From: Amarobacter sp964507025
GTDB taxonomy: Bacteria > Chloroflexota > Dehalococcoidia > Tepidiformales > Tepidiformaceae
Assembly: GCA_964507025.1 (NCBI GenBank)
Contig: CAZDOK010000002.1
Location: forward strand, 1-64,000
Direction of reading: 5' to 3'
Length of the DNA: 64,000 nucleotides
The notes under the pieces were generated by a model that was not told the origin of the DNA, did no database searches, and saw only the letters and a list, made by a program, of their open reading frames with translations. Positions 19,736-28,050 of this stretch are shown in pieces (the stretch's first letter is position 1; every line of letters starts with the position of its first letter). The position numbers and the translations under genes are program-made.

Positions 19736-19780
19736 TTCCGTACGGAGTGTTCCGTACAATTCCTATATGGCTGTACGGAA
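19736..19780 (+). promoter_or_regulatory. vapBC operator and promoter
   Basis: TTCCGTAC occurs at 19736-19743 and 19750-19757 and in inverted form (GTACGGAA) at 19773-19780 inside the first codons. The first copy is part of a perfect palindrome TCCGTACGGA (19737-19746). TACAAT (19755-19760) overlaps the second copy and ends six bases before ATG 19767. The arrangement fits autorepression by a ribbon-helix-helix antitoxin. Confidence 0.6.
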
Positions 19781-20045
19781 AACGGCACGGCGCGAGGTCC
19801 GGCTCGACCCGGAAGATGACCGGCTGCTCGAGGAAGAGCTGCGGGAACGCAACCAGACGTTCGCGGCCTGGGTGCGCGAATCTCTCGAAGCTGCGCGAGC
19901 GGCACGGGAGCTCCGCCAGCGCAAGGAGGCGATCGAGCGCCTCCTGGACCTCGCCGCGCGTGACGCCAAGGGCTCACCGCCAGACCCTGAGTGGGACGAG
20001 ATCAAGGAACAGCTCGGCGCCCGTTTCGATGACCTGCCGCGCTGA
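19767..20045 (+). CDS. ribbon-helix-helix antitoxin (VapB-like)
   Basis: 92 residues, ATG 19767. The N-terminal RREVRLDPEDDRLLEEELRERNQTFAAWVRESLEAA is a ribbon-helix-helix DNA-binding segment (strand, then two helices), followed by a charged helix (LRQRKEAIERLLDLA) and an acidic tail likely to contact the toxin. It overlaps the PIN-domain gene start by one base (stop TGATG), the normal order for antitoxin-toxin operons. Operator repeats sit directly upstream. Confidence 0.83.
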   Translation: MAVRKTARREVRLDPEDDRLLEEELRERNQTFAAWVRESLEAARAARELRQRKEAIERLLDLAARDAKGSPPDPEWDEIKEQLGARFDDLPR

Positions 20046-20482
20046 TGAGCGCCTTCGTTGACGCCAACGTGGTCATCCATGCGACCGGCACCGACGCGAG
20101 GCTCAGAGACCTCTGCGGAACGATCTGCAGGGATTCGGCTATTTCCAGCGAACCGCTCGTCACGAGCGCCGAGGTGCTGCAGGAGATCCTCTGGGTACGC
20201 CAGCGTACCCGGGGACTGGAGAGTGCCCGCCTGGCACTACGCATCGCTACGCAAGCGTTCCAGGTGGTCTCATTGCTGGGCCAGGATGTCCTCAAGTCGG
20301 CGGACTATCCCGAGATCGCCGGGTTGCAGGCCCGTGACCGTATCCATCTCGCCGTCATGGAGCGGCTCGGGATTGCCCGCATCGTCTCGACGGACCGCGC
20401 ATTTGATCTTGCGCATGGTATCAGCCGCCTCGATCCGGCAGACTTCGCCGCCTGGAAGCCGACCGTCTTCCCGGGAGCCTGA
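20045..20482 (+). CDS. PIN-domain toxin (VapC-like)
   Basis: 145-residue putative RNase. The PIN acidic residues are in place: Asp6 (FVDANVVIH), Glu43 (VTSAEVLQEI), Asp98 (ARDRIHLAVM) and Asp117 (IVSTDRAFD). Metal-dependent RNA cleavage is the known activity of VapC proteins; the target here is unknown. Its stop overlaps the following M20 peptidase start (TGATG), so the three genes form one unit. Confidence 0.85.
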   Translation: MSAFVDANVVIHATGTDARLRDLCGTICRDSAISSEPLVTSAEVLQEILWVRQRTRGLESARLALRIATQAFQVVSLLGQDVLKSADYPEIAGLQARDRIHLAVMERLGIARIVSTDRAFDLAHGISRLDPADFAAWKPTVFPGA

Positions 20483-21684
20483 TGAACGCCACGCTCGATG
20501 CCGTCCTCGCATGGCTGGACGAAGCCCGGCTGCTCGAACTGCAGCTCCGCTTCGCCGAAACGCCTGCGCCAACGTTCGATGAAAGCCGCCGGGCCGGCCT
20601 GGTCGCGCAGGCTTGGCGCGATGCGGGGCTGGACCCGTGGATCGACGAGGCCGGGAACGTGCTGGCGCTCCGGCCGGGCCAGCACGAGGCGCCCCTGCTG
20701 GTCATCTCGGCGCACCTCGACACCGTGTTCCCGATCGAACAGGACGTCCGGGTTCGCAGGCCAGGCGACTGGTGCGACCTGTGCGACCCGCCCGGCACCG
20801 TCCCCGAGGGCGAATACCACGGCCCCGGTGTCTCGGATTGCGCGGCGGGGCTCGCCTCGGTGACGGGCGTCATCGAGGCGCTCCAGGCGAGCCGGGCATT
20901 CACACCGGCAAGCATCCTCTTCGCGGCCGTCGTCGGCGAGGAAGGGATCGGTGACCTGAAAGGCACGCGGCACCTGTTCGCTGGCGAATGGGGCCCCCGG
21001 ATCGGTGCGTTCGTCACGGTCGACATCGGTGTGCGTGGCGCGGTCATCACTACCGGGGTGGCCAGCTACCGGTACCGGTTCACGTTCCGTGGGCCCGGAG
21101 GGCATGCGTGGGACAACTTCGGGCGGTACAACCCACTCCATGCGGCGGCGCTCGCGGCCGGGAAGATTGCGATGTACCGGGCGCCGAGCGAGCCCCGGAC
21201 GAGCTACAACGTCGGCATCATCGGCGGTGGACGCTCGATCAACGCGATCCCCGAATCCGCTTACTTCGAACTCGACCTGCGCTGTGTAGAGCCGGCAGGC
21301 CTCGAAGCGGCGCGCGCCCATGTCCTCGGCCTTGTCCGGGCGGCCCAGGAGGAATACGCCGCCACAGTCGATGGTGAGTCGTCCTTCACGTGTGACCTTC
21401 TCGGCCATCGGCCCGGGGGGGCGACGCCCTGGGACGACCCGCTGGTCGTGGCCGCGCGCGCGGCGATCGAGGCGGAAGGCCTCATCGTACGGACGGGCCC
21501 CGCATCGACCGACGCGAACATTCCCATCGGGCTCGGTATCCCGGCGCTCGCCTTCCCCTGGGGAGGGAGTGAGCGCAACCTGCACTCGGTCCGCGAGCTG
21601 TTCCGGCCGAAGGACCGGATGAAGGATGTGCGTGCGCTGGCCCGGCTGGCGATGAGCTACCGCGTCCCTCAGCTCAAGACGTAG
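20482..21684 (+). CDS. M20 family metallopeptidase (peptidase T-like)
   Basis: 400 residues starting at the ATG overlapping the vapC stop. Zinc ligands fit the M20 pattern: SAHLDTVFP (His/Asp), GPGVSDCAAGLASV (Asp bridging), VVGEEGIGD (Glu/Glu), VDIG (Asp) and a C-terminal NLHSVRELF (His). A dimerisation domain occupies roughly residues 190-300 (RFTFRGPGGHAWDNFGRYNPLHA). Probably a peptidase or an amidohydrolase of the PepT/CPG2 type. Its 3' end overlaps the convergent membrane-protein gene by 16 bases. Confidence 0.88.
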   Translation: MNATLDAVLAWLDEARLLELQLRFAETPAPTFDESRRAGLVAQAWRDAGLDPWIDEAGNVLALRPGQHEAPLLVISAHLDTVFPIEQDVRVRRPGDWCDLCDPPGTVPEGEYHGPGVSDCAAGLASVTGVIEALQASRAFTPASILFAAVVGEEGIGDLKGTRHLFAGEWGPRIGAFVTVDIGVRGAVITTGVASYRYRFTFRGPGGHAWDNFGRYNPLHAAALAAGKIAMYRAPSEPRTSYNVGIIGGGRSINAIPESAYFELDLRCVEPAGLEAARAHVLGLVRAAQEEYAATVDGESSFTCDLLGHRPGGATPWDDPLVVAARAAIEAEGLIVRTGPASTDANIPIGLGIPALAFPWGGSERNLHSVRELFRPKDRMKDVRALARLAMSYRVPQLKT

Positions 21685-22550
21685 AGAATCCCACCGGCGA
21701 CCGGGATGACGACCCAAACGAGCCCCGTGAGGATGATCGCCATGGTTGCGAACGTCCGGGAGTTGTCGCGCGGGGGCTCACCGGCATGTCCGACCACGTC
21801 CCACAGCGCCGTCAACGGCTGGCTCATGGTCAGCCGCGACCGCCTGTGGGCGAGCCCGGCCCCGCTGAGGAGCACGGAAGAGAGGAAGAGGAACAGGAGA
21901 AACAGCATCGCAAACCCGGTGGCGATCACAGGGCGCGAAAGGAAGTCGATGGCGCCGAGGTACTGGCCCAGCGAAGCGGCGAGCGGCACCAGGGCGCCGC
22001 CCGCCACCAGGACGGGAGCGCCGAGGCCTCCCCCGCTGAAGCCTGGAGCGAGGCGGTCGGCTTCGATGCGGGCCCGCGCGAGGGCCGCGCGTTCCGGTGA
22101 CCCCGGGAGAGACTGCGCTTCGCGCCGGGCGTAGAGCCTCCGGAGCGAGGCAACCACGTCCTGCGCGTACGCCTTCACGATGTAGGTCGCCACGAACTCG
22201 GCCCCCAGTTCGGCCATGGGACGCAGTGGTCCGAACCAGCGCGAAACGCGCACGTTGCGCGCGCCCTCGCGGTCGAGCACCTCGAGTGCGCGTATCACGA
22301 GGCGGTGGGCTTCAAGAAAACGATGTGGCGCGGCAAGCGGGCCGATGGCGGCAAGGTCCCGGGCGATGCGGGCCTCGTCTTCGCTTTCTCCCGGGAAGCG
22401 CTCAAGGGCGGCCGCTGCCGCTGCCTCGGGGCTGTGGGTGAGCAGCTGCCGGGTGCGTTCCAGCTGTTCGGTCAGTTCATCGAGCAGATCGTCCCCGGGG
22501 ATTCGGCGGCGCCCCCGGTGTTCGCCCTCCATGCCGGCTTCTCCTGCCAT
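21669..22550 (-). CDS. hypothetical membrane protein with coiled-coil N-terminus
   Basis: 293 residues from ATG 22550 (a second ATG at 22532). The first ~55 residues are charged and probably helical (LLDELTEQLERTRQLLTHSPEAA). Membrane segments follow near VLVAGGALVPLAASLGQYLGAI, ATGFAMLFLLFLFLSSVLL and a C-terminal MAIILTGLVWVVIPVAGGILYVL. Not recognised. It is upstream of nadD in the same direction only if nadD is counted as a separate unit; nadD lies on its 5' side with its own promoter. Confidence 0.6.
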   Translation of the reverse strand: MAGEAGMEGEHRGRRRIPGDDLLDELTEQLERTRQLLTHSPEAAAAAALERFPGESEDEARIARDLAAIGPLAAPHRFLEAHRLVIRALEVLDREGARNVRVSRWFGPLRPMAELGAEFVATYIVKAYAQDVVASLRRLYARREAQSLPGSPERAALARARIEADRLAPGFSGGGLGAPVLVAGGALVPLAASLGQYLGAIDFLSRPVIATGFAMLFLLFLFLSSVLLSGAGLAHRRSRLTMSQPLTALWDVVGHAGEPPRDNSRTFATMAIILTGLVWVVIPVAGGILYVLS

Positions 22551-22586
22551 GGCGCGGAGTGTACAGCGCGGTGACCCAGCGTCACT

Positions 22587-23192
22587 TCAGCGATAGAGCC
22601 CGTTGCGTTCGACGAACTGGCGCACCGCCTCCGGAACGAGGTAGCGGATCGGCTTGCCGACGGCGACCCGCGCGCGGATCGCGGTCGACGAGATGCGCAG
22701 CAATGGCATTTCGACGCGATCGAACGGACCTGTGTCAGCCCCCGGCTCCTTCTCGGCGACGACAATGCGAGCGAGGCGGCGGATCTCCTCCGGTTCGCGC
22801 CAGTTGGGCAGGTCGGCCAGCGCGTCGCTGCCGAGCACGAGCACGAGATCCTCGCAGCCTTCCGCGCGCAGTTCGCGGAGGGTATCGACGGTGTAGGAGG
22901 GGCCCGCCCGGGCCACCTCCCGCCCGTCAGCCGCGAAGAGCGGATTGTCCGCGATTGCCAGGCGAACCATGTCGAGCCGCAGCGTGCCCGGTGTCACGCC
23001 CCTGGGGGCCGTGACGCCGGCTCGCCGGTTCTCGGCTGTATCGGTCCCGGTTTTCCGGTAGGGGTCGCCGGCGGGGACGAATAGCGTGCGGTCGCAGTCG
23101 AACTGCGAGCGCACGCACTCACCCAGCACCAGGTGCCCGATATGGGGCGGGTCAAACGTTCCGCCGAGGAGGGCGATGCGGACGCGCGTCAT
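22587..23192 (-). CDS. nadD: nicotinate-nucleotide adenylyltransferase
   Basis: Adenylates nicotinate mononucleotide in NAD synthesis. 201 residues from ATG 23192. The nucleotidyltransferase GGTFDPPHIGHLVLGE motif is near the N-terminus, PSYTVDTLREL mid-protein, LGSDALADLPNW, and the C-terminal ISSTAIRARV signature. A TAGACT box (23205-23200) lies seven bases before the ATG, supporting this start over the upstream in-frame ATG at 23258, which is antisense-noise sequence. Confidence 0.96.
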   Translation of the reverse strand: MTRVRIALLGGTFDPPHIGHLVLGECVRSQFDCDRTLFVPAGDPYRKTGTDTAENRRAGVTAPRGVTPGTLRLDMVRLAIADNPLFAADGREVARAGPSYTVDTLRELRAEGCEDLVLVLGSDALADLPNWREPEEIRRLARIVVAEKEPGADTGPFDRVEMPLLRISSTAIRARVAVGKPIRYLVPEAVRQFVERNGLYR

Positions 23193-23332
23193 GGGGGGAA
23201 GTCTAGGAGTTCCCGGGCGCGTGGTCTTGGCCGCTGAGCGCGGGCGGCCAGGTTCCACGGCCCGCGCCGCGGCGCTGGCGGGGCGCCGCAGCGCGCCATC
23301 ACTGGCGCGCCTCGGATTGGGATTCGTGCCGC

Positions 23333-26300
23333 CTATGACACGCGGCGGACGCCGATGCTGACCTTCGTGCCCTCGAGGTCCTGTTCGGCGTGGTGGGTCC
23401 CCGCGGGGGGTTCGCCGGCAAGGAGCTCGGTGCTGAGGGTTTCGGCGCGGATGTATTCGCCCTGGGAATCCAGCACGCGGGCCACGTCGCCGTCGCCGAG
23501 GACCCAGGTGGTGATGCGGTCGGCGAGGTCGAAGCCGGCCTCGCGGCGCATGTCCTGGATGCGGCGGACAAGCTCGCGGGCGAGTCCCTCATCAGCGAGC
23601 TCGGGCGTGATGGCTGTGGTGACGGCGACGGTGTAGCCCGCCTCCTGGGCGGCGGCGAACCCTTCGGCGTCCTGGGCCTGAAGGAGGATGTCCTCGGGCT
23701 CGAGATCCTTTCCGGCGACCGTCACGCTGCGGCCCCGGCGGACGGCCTCGGCGACCTCTGACGGAGCAACCGCCGAGAGCCCGGAGCGGATGGCCGCGAC
23801 TTCCGCGCCGTACTTCTTGCCGAGCACGGGGAGATTCGGCTTCACGTCGTAGCTGACCACGGCGGTCTCGTCGTCGAGCAGGTCGAGCGCCTTTGCGTTG
23901 AGTTCTTCGAGGACGAGGTTGGCGTTCTTGCGGAGCGAGTCGGCCTCCTCGGGCGTGCGCGGCTTCAGCAGCACCCGGGCCACGGGCTGGCGGACCTTGA
24001 TCTGTGCCTTCGCGCGGGCGGCGCGGCCGAGCGAGCAGACGCGCTTCACGATCTGGGTCTCGGCGTTGAGCGATTCATCGATCAGCGAGCGGTCGGCCTC
24101 CGGCCAGGTGGCCAGGTGGACGCTGATGGGCGCCGTTTCATCGACGGAACGGACCAGGTTCTGCCAGAGCTCCTCGGCGACGAACGGCGTGAACGGGGCG
24201 ATGAGCTTCGTGACGGTGGTGAGGGCGGTGTAGAGCGTGTCGTAGGCGCTCTGCTTGTCGGCGTCGCCCTCGGTGGCGCCGCGCCAGAAGCGGCGGCGGC
24301 TCCGCCGGACGTACCAGTTCGAGAGGTCGTCGACGAAGGCCTCGATGGCGCGGGCGGCATCGGTGGGGTCGTAGGCTTCGAGTTCCTCGGTGACCTTGAG
24401 GACGAGGGCGTTGAGCTCGCTCAGGAGCCAGCGGTCGATCTCGGCGGCCGGCTTCGGGCCGCCCGGTGCCGGCCGGTAGCCATCGATGTTGGCGTAGCTG
24501 ACGAAGAACGAATAGGTGTTCCAGAGGGTCAGGAGGAAGCGGCGGAGGCCTTCTTCGACAAGGCCGGAGCTGAAGCGGCGGGAGGAGCCGGCGGGACTGG
24601 CCGCATACATGTACCAGCGGGTGGCGTCGGCGCCATGGGCATCGAGGACGGACCAGGGCTCGACGGTATTGCCGCGGCTCTTGGACATCTTGTTGCCCTT
24701 TTCATCGTTGATGTGGCCGAGGCAGATGACATTCTTGTAGGCGATGCCGTCGGGCACGGCTTCCGTCGCCTTCAGCATCGTCGCCTCGGCATGGAGCGTG
24801 TAGAACCAGCCACGCGTCTGATCGATGGCCTCGCAGATGAAGTCGGCCGGGAAGTGCTTGAGGAATTCGTCCTCGTTTTCGAAGGGGTAGTGCCACTGGG
24901 CGTAGGGCATGGCGCCGCTGTCGAACCAGGCGTCGGCGACCTCGGGGACACGGCGGGCGGTGCCGCCGCACTTCTCACAGCGGAGGAGGATGTCATCGAT
25001 GAAGGGGCGGTGGAAGTCGTCGAGGGCCTGGGCTTTGGCGGGGTCGAGGGCGTGCTCGACGATTTCGGCCTTCGATCCGCAGCACATGGCATGGGCGCAG
25101 TCGTCGCACTTCCAGAAGGGGAGGGGCGTACCCCAGTAGCGTTCGCGGCTGAAGGCCCAGTCGATGTTGTTTTCGAGCCAGTTGCCGAAGCGGCCGGTCT
25201 TGATGTGTTCGGGATACCAGTTGATGCGGCCGTTGCCTTCGAGGAGGGCGTCCTTTTGGCGGGTGGTGCGGATGTACCAGCTGGGCTTTGCGTAGTACAG
25301 GAGGGGGGTGCCGCAGCGCCAGCAGAAGGGGTAGGTGTGCTTGATCGTACCCTTCTTGAGCATGAGGCCGCGCTCTTCGAGGTCCTTCTCGACATCGCGG
25401 TCGGCCTGCTTGGCGAATTTGCCAGCACCGGGGAGGCCATCGGCCATGATGCCGCGGAGGTCGATGGGCTGGGCGAAAAGGAGGCCGAACTCCTTGCCTT
25501 CCTGGAAGTCCTCTCCACCGAAGGCGGGCGCGATGTGGACGATGCCGGAGCCGTCTTCGAGCGAGACGTAGTCGGCGGCGATGACCCGCCGGAGGCCACG
25601 CGTCGATTCCCGGGGCTCGAGCTTCCGGAGGTGGCCATCGGGGGCGAAGCGCATCACCTCGTGGCCGAGGTCCTCGGGCCGGTAGAGGGGTTCATATTCG
25701 AGGCCGACGAGGAACGTGCCGGGGATGGCCATGACCGGCTCGACCTCTTCGCCGAAGACCTTCGCGGCGAGGGCCTTTGCGACCACGAGGAGGTCGCCTT
25801 CGCGGTCATAGATGCCGTATTCGGCGTCCTCCTTTACGGCGAGGGCGACGTTGCCCGGGAGCGTCCATGGGGTGGTGGTCCAGGCGACGATGGCCAGGCG
25901 GTCGTTGAAGGGCATGCGCTCGGGGTGACCGCGCTTGAAAAGCGCTTCATCGCTCACACGGAACTTGATGAAGACGCTGGGGTCGGGAGTATCGTCCTGG
26001 TAGCCGAGGGAGACCTCGTGGTCGCTGAGGCTGGTGCCGCAGCGTGGACAGTGGGGGGTACTGCGATAGTCCTGGTAGACGAGGCCGTGGTCCCACATGC
26101 GTTTGAGGATCCACCAGCAGGTTTCGATGTAGTCGTTGCTGTAGGTGACATAGGGGTTGTCGTAATCGGCCCAGAAGGCGATGCGTTCGCTGAGCCGGGT
26201 CCACTCCTCGACGTAGCGGGAGACGGAGGCCTTGCACTTTTCGTTGAAGGCGGCGATGCCGTAGTCCTCGATCTCGGGCTTGGACTTGAGGCCGAGCTCC

Positions 26301-26593
26301 TTTTCGATCTCAAGCTCGACGGGGAGGCCGTGCGTATCCCAGCCGCCCTTACGCGGAACGCGGTAGCCGCGCATGGTCTTGTAACGCGGGACCAGGTCCT
26401 TGAAGACGCGGGAGAGGACGTGGTGGATGCCGGGGCGGGCGTTCGCGGTTGGCGGGCCCTCGTAGAAGATGAAGAGCCGGTCTTCGGGGCGCTCTTCGAT
26501 GCTGCGGCGGAAGATGGCGTTCCGCTGCCAGAACGAGAGGATCTCCTCTTCCATCCGTGGGAAGCTGATGCGTGGGTCGACCGGCTTGAACAT
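23333..26593 (-). CDS. ileS: isoleucyl-tRNA synthetase (long, IleS2-like)
   Basis: Charges tRNA-Ile. 1086 residues from ATG 26593, preceded by AAGGG about ten bases upstream. The class I first signature reads PPTANARPGIHHVL, with GIHH at 55-58 in place of HIGH; KMSKS is at 635-639 (GNKMSKSRGN). Zinc-type Cys clusters CPRCGTSL, CWRCGTPL and CEKCGG are present. An editing domain is inserted after the first half of the Rossmann fold (AWTTTPWTLPGN). The PTAN...GIHH variant and ~1090-residue length are typical of the longer IleRS type, some members of which tolerate mupirocin. Upstream lies a T-box leader. Confidence 0.96.
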   Translation of the reverse strand: MFKPVDPRISFPRMEEEILSFWQRNAIFRRSIEERPEDRLFIFYEGPPTANARPGIHHVLSRVFKDLVPRYKTMRGYRVPRKGGWDTHGLPVELEIEKELGLKSKPEIEDYGIAAFNEKCKASVSRYVEEWTRLSERIAFWADYDNPYVTYSNDYIETCWWILKRMWDHGLVYQDYRSTPHCPRCGTSLSDHEVSLGYQDDTPDPSVFIKFRVSDEALFKRGHPERMPFNDRLAIVAWTTTPWTLPGNVALAVKEDAEYGIYDREGDLLVVAKALAAKVFGEEVEPVMAIPGTFLVGLEYEPLYRPEDLGHEVMRFAPDGHLRKLEPRESTRGLRRVIAADYVSLEDGSGIVHIAPAFGGEDFQEGKEFGLLFAQPIDLRGIMADGLPGAGKFAKQADRDVEKDLEERGLMLKKGTIKHTYPFCWRCGTPLLYYAKPSWYIRTTRQKDALLEGNGRINWYPEHIKTGRFGNWLENNIDWAFSRERYWGTPLPFWKCDDCAHAMCCGSKAEIVEHALDPAKAQALDDFHRPFIDDILLRCEKCGGTARRVPEVADAWFDSGAMPYAQWHYPFENEDEFLKHFPADFICEAIDQTRGWFYTLHAEATMLKATEAVPDGIAYKNVICLGHINDEKGNKMSKSRGNTVEPWSVLDAHGADATRWYMYAASPAGSSRRFSSGLVEEGLRRFLLTLWNTYSFFVSYANIDGYRPAPGGPKPAAEIDRWLLSELNALVLKVTEELEAYDPTDAARAIEAFVDDLSNWYVRRSRRRFWRGATEGDADKQSAYDTLYTALTTVTKLIAPFTPFVAEELWQNLVRSVDETAPISVHLATWPEADRSLIDESLNAETQIVKRVCSLGRAARAKAQIKVRQPVARVLLKPRTPEEADSLRKNANLVLEELNAKALDLLDDETAVVSYDVKPNLPVLGKKYGAEVAAIRSGLSAVAPSEVAEAVRRGRSVTVAGKDLEPEDILLQAQDAEGFAAAQEAGYTVAVTTAITPELADEGLARELVRRIQDMRREAGFDLADRITTWVLGDGDVARVLDSQGEYIRAETLSTELLAGEPPAGTHHAEQDLEGTKVSIGVRRVS

Positions 26594-26693
26594 GTGGGGA
26601 GCCCTTTTGGGGTCTGGCGGGACGTTTACGGCCAGCGTGGGGCCGGTTGTCGTACCCTTTGGCGGATGGACAGACGCAGCGAGACCGGCGCAC

Positions 26694-26963
26694 AAAAAAA
26701 CGCGCACGCCCCACTGCCGGGGACGAGCGCGCAGGCCCGCGGTACCACCCCTGTTCCCTTCCTGGGAAGGGCACTCATGGAGCGCCAACACGCCCCTGCC
26801 CCTGGTAACGGAGGGCTGCCGTCCGGGTCTACTTGGGGCCGTTGGCTCCGTTCGGCCGGAGGCTCGGGAGGGATCTTCGCGCGGGCGGCCCGTGCCCCCT
26901 CGCACCGTGCGGGGCTCGCTGTGCGGGCGCTGGCGCGCTACTCGGCTCCGTCATTGCCGTTAC
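26694..26963 (-). promoter_or_regulatory. T-box riboswitch leader of ileS
   Basis: The antiterminator T-box AGGGGTGGTACCGCG is at 26752-26738 (minus strand); it matches the consensus AGGGTGGNACCGCG closely. Upstream is a stem I with GAGTAGC and AGCGAGC-type conserved bases (about 26947-26910) and a candidate specifier ATC codon for isoleucine at 26874-26872, in GAAGATCC. After the T-box a GC-rich stem (about 26732-26701) runs into TTTTTTT (26700-26694), an intrinsic terminator. Uncharged tRNA-Ile should switch off termination. Confidence 0.9.
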
Positions 26964-26969
26964 GGGCCA

Positions 26970-26998
26970 GTGAAGCAGCGAGCAAGGCTGCATGTCAA
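26970..26998 (-). promoter_or_regulatory. probable ileS promoter
   Basis: A consensus TTGACA (26998-26993 on the minus strand) lies upstream of the T-box stem I. About 18 bases further is a weak -10-like TTCACT. The element overlaps the first codons of the divergent lipoprotein gene. The -35 is clear, the -10 is not. Confidence 0.4.
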
Positions 26999-28023
26999 TG
27001 GTGAGGCTGCGAGGAATGCGCGGCGCCCTCGCGGCCTGGCTTGCGGCGGTGGCCATGGGTGCCATGCTCGCGGCTGCGGCTTGTGGGGCGGATGGCGAGG
27101 ATGATGGTGATTCCTTCGTGCCCGAGCCGACACCTTCGGCATCGCCCTCTCCCATGGTGGTGACGCCAGTCGCCACGCCGGAACCGACCCAGCTGCGGGT
27201 CGCCTTCATCAACCTGATGAGCCCCGTGGGGACTGACGCGACGAACACGGTGGCGGGGGACACATTCGAGGCGCGGCTGAACCTCGTCATCGAGGAGTTG
27301 AAGGCGTTCAAGCCCGACATCGTTGGATTCAATGAAGCGACGAACACGGCCGCCCATGGCGATGCGAGGGAGAAGCTGGCGACGGCGCTCAAGATGGAGC
27401 CGTTCTGGCTGCGGGCGAATCCCTGGTTTCCGACACAGACGCGCGACCAGAACGACGCCATCGCGAAGCAGATCGGGTTCGAGGAGGGGGAGCTGGTGCT
27501 GGTCCGCAGTGATCGTTTCCCGTTGATCGGGGGGATCGATTCGCACTGGATCAACCCGCGCACCTCGGAGACGGAGGGGCGGGTGGCGTTCCACCTGAAG
27601 GTTCGGATCCCCGGGTCGGCCGGCGAGGCGGACATCTACATCACACACCTGACCGGTGGCGACGACGGCGTAAGAACCCGGCAGGCCCAATCAGTCGCGG
27701 AGTTTATCGGTTCGAGCCGGGGGTCCGGACCAGCGGTGGTGATGGGAGACCTCGGGACGGGGCCCGAGTCCGCGGCCTATGCCGCGCTGAAGGAAGCCGG
27801 GTTCGAAGACGCCTTCGCCGAGGCGGGGATGGCGACCTGTTGCCGAGCATCGGTGGTTGGCGAACAGAAGCCGCTGACGGTACGGTCAGACTTGCTGCTC
27901 GCGGCCGGGTGGGTCCCCACGGAGACGGGGACGATCGGGGAGCAGCCAGCAAAGCAGACGGACGGGCAAGACCTCTACGCGAGCGACCACATCGGCTTGT
28001 TCGCGATATTCCCCCTGGAGTAG
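26992..28023 (+). CDS. secreted lipoprotein of the endonuclease/exonuclease/phosphatase superfamily
   Basis: 343 residues; ATG 26992 or 26998. A lipoprotein signal peptide (WLAAVAMGAMLAAAAC) is followed by an acidic and Ser/Pro linker. The mature domain follows the EEP fold: LRVAFINLMS, DIVGFNEATN with the catalytic Glu, ITHLTGG, VVMGDLGTGP (in place of GDFN), and a C-terminal YASDHIGLFAIF with the SDH triad. Likely an extracellular phosphodiesterase, DNase or lipid phosphatase. Ends at a perfect hairpin shared with the convergent crotonase. Confidence 0.82.
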   Translation: MSMVRLRGMRGALAAWLAAVAMGAMLAAAACGADGEDDGDSFVPEPTPSASPSPMVVTPVATPEPTQLRVAFINLMSPVGTDATNTVAGDTFEARLNLVIEELKAFKPDIVGFNEATNTAAHGDAREKLATALKMEPFWLRANPWFPTQTRDQNDAIAKQIGFEEGELVLVRSDRFPLIGGIDSHWINPRTSETEGRVAFHLKVRIPGSAGEADIYITHLTGGDDGVRTRQAQSVAEFIGSSRGSGPAVVMGDLGTGPESAAYAALKEAGFEDAFAEAGMATCCRASVVGEQKPLTVRSDLLLAAGWVPTETGTIGEQPAKQTDGQDLYASDHIGLFAIFPLE

Positions 28024-28026
28024 CAC

Positions 28027-28050
28027 AGCAAGCGGGCCTGCCCGCTTGCT
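28027..28050. terminator. bidirectional terminator hairpin
   Basis: AGCAAGCGGG-CCTG-CCCGCTTGCT is a perfect 10-bp stem between the convergent lipoprotein gene and crotonase. It overlaps the crotonase stop codon and has no T tract. Confidence 0.7.

Noticed and set aside
24116..27004. 962-codon plus-strand open frame
   Set aside because: It runs antisense to ileS and its T-box. The protein is a low-complexity Gly/Val/Asp/Glu string typical of GC-rich antisense frames, and the minus strand carries clear IleRS motifs.
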